32,968 bases of DNA from Thermodesulfovibrionia bacterium (GTDB lineage: Bacteria; Nitrospirota; Thermodesulfovibrionia; JACRGW01). The notes under the pieces were generated by a model. That model saw only the letters and a program-made list of their open reading frames with translations. It made no database searches and was not told where the DNA came from. Of this stretch, positions 27,498 to 32,968 are shown one piece after another. The position numbers and the translations under genes are program-made. Each line of letters starts with the position of its first letter. The first letter of the stretch is position 1. The stretch is taken from contig CAKKSD010000012.1 of assembly GCA_919902995.1 (NCBI GenBank), positions 1 through 32,968 on the forward strand, written 5' to 3'.

Positions 27498-27746
27498 TTG
27501 GGAAGGAAAGCGAAGAAAAACGAAGACCTTGAAGCCTGTCGGCATGAAACCGATACCCGCAAGAATGCCGTGCCTGTTGGCCTTGCCTCTTACGACACAT
27601 CAAGACCTAAACCTAGGGAATACGATTATGACCCGCACCTTGACCCGCAGTTAGTCTGGGCAGGCAAAAAAGAGCATACCTCTTTTGAAGTCCCTACTGT
27701 ATCCCTTCATATACACGAAAGAGTAGCGTTGGAGGATATGATCTAA
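27498..27746 (+). pseudogene. Truncated N-terminus of type III Mod-like adenine methyltransferase, copy 2
   Basis: EACRHETDTRKNAVPVGLASYDTSRPKPREYDYDPHLDPQLVWAGKKEHTSFEVPTVSLHIHERV, then stop. Confidence 0.7.
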
Positions 27747-27803
27747 AATATTGAAATCAAAGAGACATATGACACTTAAGGGTAATTGAAAGGTTAAAAC
27801 ACT

Positions 27804-30485
27804 ATGCCTAACGACCAAGTGATAGTTGATGAAGACAAAGACCGAGCTATTAGGTTATTCAGCTATTTAAAAGAATTTGTCCGACTTCGGTCAACAATCA
27901 CACGAGACATATCATCCTATGAAGAAGTGCTTTGGCTTCACGAAATACCTAACGAGCATGGCTGGTATTCTGCGCATTGGGGAATTCAAGATGAGAGAAC
28001 GGATGACATTTGGGTTGAAGCAAAAAAGCCTAAAGTTCCTGAATGTCCACAGCCTCCAACCATGTGTGACGGTTGGTACTCAAGGGACGAATTAATCAAT
28101 ACAAGAGATATCCCAGCAATTCAAAAAATTCGGCATGTGACTATTCAAACAAATGATACAGATAGTAAAACCGAAACACAAAGAATAGAAGATCATCCCG
28201 ATGTTGAAAATGAATGGAACAAGTATATTGAGCAAAAATGGTTCCCATGGATGGAATTATATGAAAAGATTCGTCCATCACAAGAAATATATGGGAAATT
28301 ATTTAGGATGTATCAGTTATCAAACAAGCTTGGTGAATCGTACGAACTTATTATAGGTCTTGGATTTTTAACATGGAAAACCCGACAAAACCAAGAAGTG
28401 CGCAGACATATAATAAGTGCACAAGCAAGACTTGAATTTGACTCTAACACGGGAACTCTTACAATACGCCCCGGGATAGACGGGGCAAGAATGAATTTTG
28501 AAGATGATATGCTTGACCCATCTGAATGTCCTCCTTATGATGAACTTCAAGCTATTCAAAGTGCTCTGCAAGATAATAGTGAAAATCCATGGGATAGTTC
28601 AATAATACATTCTATAATTAGAAGTTGGGTTCATTCTTTAAGTTCAGAAAGCGCATTCTCACCCGATAATATTCCACCTAAAGTTGTTACCGCTGATCCG
28701 AAATGCAGTTTTGCACCTGCAATTATACTGAGAAAAAGAACACAGAGGGGCTGGATAACCGCATTCGACAACATAATAACACGATTAAAATTAGAGAAAA
28801 ATATCCCGAATAATATAAAATTATTGGTTAACATTTCGGATAGCATTAACGGTTCTACAAGAAGACAAACAGACACTTCACTTTTAGAACAGAATACTTA
28901 TACAAAAAAAATTGAAGATTCACATGTATATTTCCCTCTACCTACAAACGACGAGCAACTTAAAATCATACAGAAGCTTCATTCTTCAAATGGCGTGAGA
29001 GTTCAGGGACCTCCCGGAACAGGAAAGAGTCATACTATTGCCAATATCATTTGTCATTATCTTGCAACTGATAAAAAGGTACTTGTAACCGCCTATGCTC
29101 CAAGGGCATTAAAAGTATTGCAAGATAAAATACCTCAGGAACTTTTGGCATTATGTGTAAGTGTCTTGGGTCACGACACACAATCTATGGAAAATCTACA
29201 GAGAGCTGTTAATGAAATTACCGAGAAATTTAACGATTGGAATGAAGAAAGGAATAACCAAAATATTCATGAACTCCAGAAAGAGCTTAATCAGTATAAA
29301 GAAGAATCGGCAATTATAAAGAAAAAGCTAAGGGAATTAAAAGAAAAAGATACATATAAATTCTGCGATATTGTTGGTTATGAGGGGACTGTACAGGAAA
29401 TTGCAAAATTAATTAAAGCAAATGAGGAGAATTTTGGTTGGATTCCTGACAGGGTAGAATTCGGAACAACTGCACCATTATCTAATCTTGAATTCAAAAA
29501 ACTTTTATACCTGCTGCGTGATATTGAAAAATCAGAAGAGAAGGAATTAACCCTTCACAGGATTAAAAGCAACGAGGTCGATGACCCTGATTTAATGAGA
29601 AACCTATTCAATGATGAAAAGAATGTGAAAGAGGAGCTTAACGCCTATCAACACTATTCTTTAAATGATTATCACTTTAAGATATTAATGGAAGTTGATG
29701 TTAATAAAAGACAGTTTGCATTAGAATTAATTACAGAACTGAGAAAGGCAATAGATGAAGGCTTAAGAAGGTCTTTTGCTTGGTTAACGCAAGCAGTTTT
29801 TGATATATTGGCTGACAATAGCCAACCTCTACAACGTTTATTCGAAACTACCCGCAGAAGGATTAAAGGATTGAATGAAAAAGCACAAATAGTTGATGAT
29901 TATCAGATCAAATTGCCTGACATAGATAAGGCTCAAATTTCTGCAGATGCAAACGACCTGCTTGAATATTTAAAATCCGGCAAAAAAATATATTTCTGGC
30001 CATTTCAGCCAAAGGTAATCAGAAGAACCAAGTATTTGTGGCATGAAACATATATAGATGGACGACCCTGCGACAATATTATCAGCCTCGAGAAAATTCT
30101 GGATTATTTGGACGTTGATAAAATAGTTAATCAATTATGGGTTGACTGGGGCAACATGGTCACAAAAGCAGAAGGCTCTTATGTGTCTCTGGTAGCACTT
30201 ATCTCTGAACAATCAAAAGCGCTTGAGAGTATTTTAGCTATTGATACCCCGCTTCAGGAATGTAAAAAAGCAATAAAAGACCTTTCTGTTATAAGTGAAC
30301 CAAAATGGCACGAATCAAATGAACTGTTTGAATTAGAAAAACGTCTCAAGGCATCGGTAGCTTTTGAATCAGAAAAGAATATCAAGAGTAAATTTGAAGA
30401 TATTGAGGATATTATTGATCACTATGTAAATCTCAATAATTCAAGTGCTATCAATTTAGAGTTTAGCAATTCAGTAAAGCAGTGA
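27804..30485 (+). CDS. SF1 (Dna2/NAM7/COG1112-like) helicase, N-terminal part with Walker A, ends at in-frame TGA
   Basis: VRVQGPPGTGKSHTIANIICHYLATDKKVLVTAYAPRALKVL; followed by TGA at 30483-30485 and continuation in the same frame. Confidence 0.88.
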   Translation: MPNDQVIVDEDKDRAIRLFSYLKEFVRLRSTITRDISSYEEVLWLHEIPNEHGWYSAHWGIQDERTDDIWVEAKKPKVPECPQPPTMCDGWYSRDELINTRDIPAIQKIRHVTIQTNDTDSKTETQRIEDHPDVENEWNKYIEQKWFPWMELYEKIRPSQEIYGKLFRMYQLSNKLGESYELIIGLGFLTWKTRQNQEVRRHIISAQARLEFDSNTGTLTIRPGIDGARMNFEDDMLDPSECPPYDELQAIQSALQDNSENPWDSSIIHSIIRSWVHSLSSESAFSPDNIPPKVVTADPKCSFAPAIILRKRTQRGWITAFDNIITRLKLEKNIPNNIKLLVNISDSINGSTRRQTDTSLLEQNTYTKKIEDSHVYFPLPTNDEQLKIIQKLHSSNGVRVQGPPGTGKSHTIANIICHYLATDKKVLVTAYAPRALKVLQDKIPQELLALCVSVLGHDTQSMENLQRAVNEITEKFNDWNEERNNQNIHELQKELNQYKEESAIIKKKLRELKEKDTYKFCDIVGYEGTVQEIAKLIKANEENFGWIPDRVEFGTTAPLSNLEFKKLLYLLRDIEKSEEKELTLHRIKSNEVDDPDLMRNLFNDEKNVKEELNAYQHYSLNDYHFKILMEVDVNKRQFALELITELRKAIDEGLRRSFAWLTQAVFDILADNSQPLQRLFETTRRRIKGLNEKAQIVDDYQIKLPDIDKAQISADANDLLEYLKSGKKIYFWPFQPKVIRRTKYLWHETYIDGRPCDNIISLEKILDYLDVDKIVNQLWVDWGNMVTKAEGSYVSLVALISEQSKALESILAIDTPLQECKKAIKDLSVISEPKWHESNELFELEKRLKASVAFESEKNIKSKFEDIEDIIDHYVNLNNSSAINLEFSNSVKQ

Positions 30486-30488
30486 GAT

Positions 30489-32618
30489 TTGAAAGGCTGG
30501 TCAACTGCTTATTACAAATTGAAAGAATTAGAAGCGCGTTCTAAATTGTTATCTGAGCGGAAATTGTTATATCAAACTCTCAAAGACCGTCTGCCTGAAT
30601 TAGCCGATGAATTAATCAATAGCTATCAGAATGTGCAATGGAATCATCGCGGTGAACAGTTTGAAGAAGCTTGGAACTGGTCATTGGCTGATACATGGCT
30701 ACAAGATTATGAGGCAAAGCATGATTCAGAAAAATTAAATGCATCTTATGTAAGGCTTCAACAAGACATCGGTAGAACCATAGCTAAACTTGCGGCAAAA
30801 ATGGCTTGGGCTCATTGTTTAAATAATATGACGAATGAACAACGAACTGCTCTTTTAGCATGGCAGTCTGCAATCAGGAGAATTGGATCTGGTAAAAGGA
30901 AAGGAAGTGTTCAAGCTCAGAGGGATGCCGCACAACATATGAAAGAATGCAGAAAAATAATACCTGCATGGATTATGCCACTATATAGAGTGATTGAAAC
31001 TATTAGTGAGACACGCTCAATAGAGCCAGAAATATTTGATATGGTCATCGTTGATGAGGCAAGTCAATGCGGGCCGGAGGCACTGATTGTTCACTTTTTA
31101 GCTAAAAAAGTTATTATTGTAGGAGACGAGGAGCAGGTTGCTCCTGAAAATATTGGTGTGCAAGAAGAGGATGTCCAACGCCTGAGAACACTTTATCTTG
31201 ATAATATTCCAGCACCAGTTGCACTTGGCAGGGACAGTACTCTTTTTGAAAATGCAGGCTTGCGATTAAGAGAAAGAGTTTTTTTACGCGAGCACTTTAG
31301 ATGCATGCCCGAGATTATCCAATTCTGCAATGACTTGTGCTATGCACCGCTTGGGAAGACGTTGATACCATTACGTCAATATGGTACTGACCGTTTAGAG
31401 CCTCCGATAGTAACCGAATATGTTGAATCCGGCTATAGAGACAGATCGTCAAGCGGGAGCCTTATTAAAATGAATCATTCGGAAGCTAAGAGAATTGTAG
31501 ACAGAATCATAGAATGTTGTAATGACCAGAAATATGCGAATAAAACAATGGGGGTCATATCAATGTTGGGGGATGAACAGGCAAGGCTGATTGAAGGGAT
31601 GCTAATGAAAAATCTTTCCCCTACTGAATATGAAAAAAGGAAATTATTATGCGGGACATCAGCTTCTTTTCAAGGCGATGAACGGGACGTAATTTTCATT
31701 TCTATGGTAGATGCACCACCATCTCAATTTAAGGCGATAACAAAGGATACAGATAAAAGGCGATTCAATGTAGCTGTGAGCCGTGCAAAAGACCAGCTTT
31801 GGGTTTTTCATAGCTTTCAATTATCAGATATTAAGAGTAATTGCTTCAGACATAGATTGTTGCGGTATTGTAAGAATCCTCACAGACCGATTGTACCCGG
31901 GGGAATTGAAAAGTGTAAGACACAATTCGAAAGAGATGTATTCTTTAAGATAACTCAGCGTGGATACAGTGTAATCCCACAAGTTGAAATTGCCGGGAAA
32001 TTTATTGACTTGGTTATTGAAGGAATGCGTGCACGACTTGCCGTAGAATGTGATGGTGATGAGTGGCATGGCCCCGAACGTTGGGAAGAAGACATGGAAA
32101 GACAAAGAACTCTCGAACGATGCGGTTGGAGATTTTGGAGGGTCAGAGGGAGTGAATTTTTTAGGAGTCAAGATGAAGCGATGAGTACTCTATGGGATCA
32201 GTTGGACGGTATGCAGATATATCCATATAGAGAAGATAGAAGTCGTTCTTCTGAGAGGGAGGAAGATGAAGAGCTAATAGAAAAAGAGATAGAGATAGAG
32301 GACAATATCGAGTCAGATGATGAAATGGAGATCAAGAACGCAATATCAGATATTGTACAAATCAGCATAAATTCAATGAAAGATTTAGATAAAAAGATAA
32401 TCCGAGAAATCATTATCCACTTATTAAATGAAAATAGCAGAGGAAAAGATCTGTTACCAACGGCTGTAATTCGAAGGTCAGGCTTGGCCGTAAGAGGGCA
32501 TAATCGTTCAAGAGTCGTTAACAGGATCAATAGAGTCGTAAATGAAATGCTTAAGAATGGTGAGGTACAGCAATATAAGACTCAAAAAAGGATAAGGTTT
32601 AAGCTGCCGGATAAATAA
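30489..32618 (+). CDS. SF1 helicase C-terminal part with Vsr/DUF559-like endonuclease domain
   Basis: Walker B DMVIVDEASQCGPEAL, FLREHFRCMPEIIQFCND, ASFQGDERDVIFISMV, RRFNVAVSRAKDQLWVFHS; nuclease FERDVFFKITQRGYSVIPQVEIAGKFIDLVIEGMRARLAVECDGDEWHG..RQRTLERCGWRFWRVRGSEFF. Confidence 0.88.
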   Translation: MKGWSTAYYKLKELEARSKLLSERKLLYQTLKDRLPELADELINSYQNVQWNHRGEQFEEAWNWSLADTWLQDYEAKHDSEKLNASYVRLQQDIGRTIAKLAAKMAWAHCLNNMTNEQRTALLAWQSAIRRIGSGKRKGSVQAQRDAAQHMKECRKIIPAWIMPLYRVIETISETRSIEPEIFDMVIVDEASQCGPEALIVHFLAKKVIIVGDEEQVAPENIGVQEEDVQRLRTLYLDNIPAPVALGRDSTLFENAGLRLRERVFLREHFRCMPEIIQFCNDLCYAPLGKTLIPLRQYGTDRLEPPIVTEYVESGYRDRSSSGSLIKMNHSEAKRIVDRIIECCNDQKYANKTMGVISMLGDEQARLIEGMLMKNLSPTEYEKRKLLCGTSASFQGDERDVIFISMVDAPPSQFKAITKDTDKRRFNVAVSRAKDQLWVFHSFQLSDIKSNCFRHRLLRYCKNPHRPIVPGGIEKCKTQFERDVFFKITQRGYSVIPQVEIAGKFIDLVIEGMRARLAVECDGDEWHGPERWEEDMERQRTLERCGWRFWRVRGSEFFRSQDEAMSTLWDQLDGMQIYPYREDRSRSSEREEDEELIEKEIEIEDNIESDDEMEIKNAISDIVQISINSMKDLDKKIIREIIIHLLNENSRGKDLLPTAVIRRSGLAVRGHNRSRVVNRINRVVNEMLKNGEVQQYKTQKRIRFKLPDK

Positions 32619-32820
32619 AAAGGTGGAAAGAGAATTCCTCAAATTATGTGTAATTGATGCTTTGAAAATATGTACTGCATTTTTTTGAGACAAGAAGCAG
32701 TAAAACGCATCATGCGGATTATTGCTGAGATTTGGGGCGGGGAGGAATAGTTATGAAGAAATAATTACTTTTCAAAAATAAGTAGTCAAAAATTATAAAA
32801 TTGTCTAAAGGAGGCAAGTA

Positions 32821-32968
32821 ATGACTTTTGAAAACAAGATTATCAATGCAATTAAATCAACAAAGGGTGTAGGAAGCGTAATGGAATATGTAAGAGAATG
32901 CTCAGACTCTATAGAAATACTGCTTCAAAGAGTTCTTGCTTTAATAAATCCAGATATGAATAGGTTAA
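32821..32968 (+). CDS. Hypothetical protein, truncated by right window edge
   Basis: SD AAAGGAGG then MTFENKIINAIKSTKGVGSVMEYVRECSDSIEILLQRVLALINPDMNRL with no stop before the edge. Confidence 0.5.
   Translation, partial: MTFENKIINAIKSTKGVGSVMEYVRECSDSIEILLQRVLALINPDMNRL

Noticed and set aside
30483-30485. Selenocysteine recoding of the in-frame TGA
   Set aside because: The TGA lies in a helical linker region with no catalytic-Cys context and I see no obvious SECIS-like hairpin directly after it; nonsense mutation or sequencing error is simpler.
32670-32750. 26-codon ORF MYCIFLRQEAVKRIMRIIAEIWGGEE
   Set aside because: Too short to assign; could be a gene-end remnant but no family recognised.

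Overview
The window is a bacterial accessory and metabolic mosaic. A central block (about 7.9-25.3 kb) holds a composite multidrug-efflux operon on + (TetR, TolC, RND adaptor, a four-helix-bundle/S23-like gene, RND permease, EmrA-like, EmrB-like), a branched-chain amino-acid ABC operon on - (livF, livG, livM, livH, livK-like), and a malic enzyme with an orphan SdhA/FrdA flavoprotein on +. Both flanks look like genome-defence DNA. The left flank (1-7.5 kb) is a tightly packed minus-strand operon: PLD-SNF2 helicase, NYN-domain RNase, Eco57I-like N6-adenine methylase/restriction protein, then a SDH_sah (ClpP-fold) serine protease cut by the window edge. The ORF track missed the protease because it runs off the end. 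A compact sRNA-like unit on the opposite strand (extended -10 promoter plus hairpin/T-tract terminator) sits in the 98-bp NYN-methylase gap. The right flank (25.4-33 kb) has a DUF4143 ATPase, two truncated copies of a type III Mod-like methyltransferase N-terminus bracketing a DUF5615/DUF433 toxin-antitoxin-like pair, and a ~1600-codon SF1 helicase with a C-terminal Vsr/DUF559-like nuclease. That helicase is interrupted by one in-frame TGA between Walker A and Walker B. Several short repeat families have invaded coding sequence in frame, including a lipoprotein signal peptide and the ends of the S23-like gene. All family calls come from motif recognition by eye; no searches were run.
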